This document shows, in pieces, positions 35,878 through 35,989 of a stretch of 35,989 nt of DNA (positions within the stretch are counted from its first letter, which is position 1; every line of letters starts with the position of its first letter). The stretch is taken from positions 1 through 35,989 of the forward strand of contig NZ_BSDY01000026.1 of NCBI RefSeq assembly GCF_027925155.1, in the 5' to 3' direction. The translations under genes were made by a program, and so were the position numbers. The notes under the pieces were generated by a model. That model had not been told where the DNA came from. It saw only the letters and a program-made list of their open reading frames with translations, and searched no databases. The stretch comes from Propionigenium maris DSM 9537 (GTDB lineage: Bacteria; Fusobacteriota; Fusobacteriia; Fusobacteriales; Fusobacteriaceae).

Positions 35878-35989
35878 ACTTCTTGTCCGCGAGGGAAACC
35901 GAAGCGAACGAGTCAAAGGACATTAGCAATTAAATAGAGAAGATAAGTCAGAAAGACGAAATGATTTTTTAATCAATTCGCAACCAATA
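35878..35989 (+). other. Untranslated leader, probably of a 16S rRNA precursor
   Basis: About 110 nt without an ORF. A stretch near 35917-35960 (caaaggacattagcaattaa and the following atagagaagata) resembles the box-type leader and spacer segments seen before rRNA genes. The 16S gene itself would begin beyond the window, so this is inference. Confidence 0.5.

Overview
The window looks like chromosome of a low-GC, Gram-negative anaerobe of the Fusobacteriota (Ilyobacter, Propionigenium or Cetobacterium-like). This is inferred from Firmicutes-like housekeeping operons (yicC-remA-gmk-rpoZ, dnaG-rpoD), a Na+-type membrane pyrophosphatase, and outer-membrane usher genes that require a second membrane. 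No database search was possible, so the taxon is an inference.

Region 1 (1-11.7 kb) is the end of an rRNA operon (5S) followed by the classical transcription/translation block: rpmG, tRNA-Trp, secE, nusG, rplK, rplA, an L10-type attenuator leader, rplJ, rplL, an unusual two-way foldable leader, rpoB and rpoC. Region 2 (11.7-23.1 kb) holds yicC, remA, gmk, rpoZ, a lipoprotein apbE, the pyrophosphatase hppA, then dnaG, rpoD, a second sigma-70 factor in tandem, a NIF3-family gene, a small membrane protein and the RNase P RNA. Good sigma-70 promoters (TTGAAA-17-TATACT) precede hppA and dnaG.

Region 3 (23.2-35.8 kb) is the accessory part. It starts with four tandem 133-nt repeats that fold as RNA and show compensatory changes. 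Then come two paralogous chaperone-usher-type pilus gene sets in opposite orientation: on the minus strand chaperone, DUF4402-like subunit, small subunit, usher; on the plus strand subunit, small subunit, usher, chaperone. Both ushers are exactly 861 aa. All four predicted subunits carry the hallmark C-terminus of chaperone-usher pilins (Gly about 14 from the end, Tyr next to last, alternating hydrophobics between). Between the sets sit two convergent regulator genes, each divergent from its own pilus set. Each encodes a TetR-type DNA-binding domain fused to a degenerate GGDEF domain that has lost catalysis but keeps an RxxD inhibitory-site motif five residues before the GGDEF position. The simplest reading is a duplicated fimbrial system controlled by c-di-GMP-sensing TetR proteins. 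I consider this the main candidate for an undescribed system here.

The window closes with a strong terminator, then a promoter and untranslated leader that probably start another rRNA operon, so the whole segment would lie between two rrn copies.
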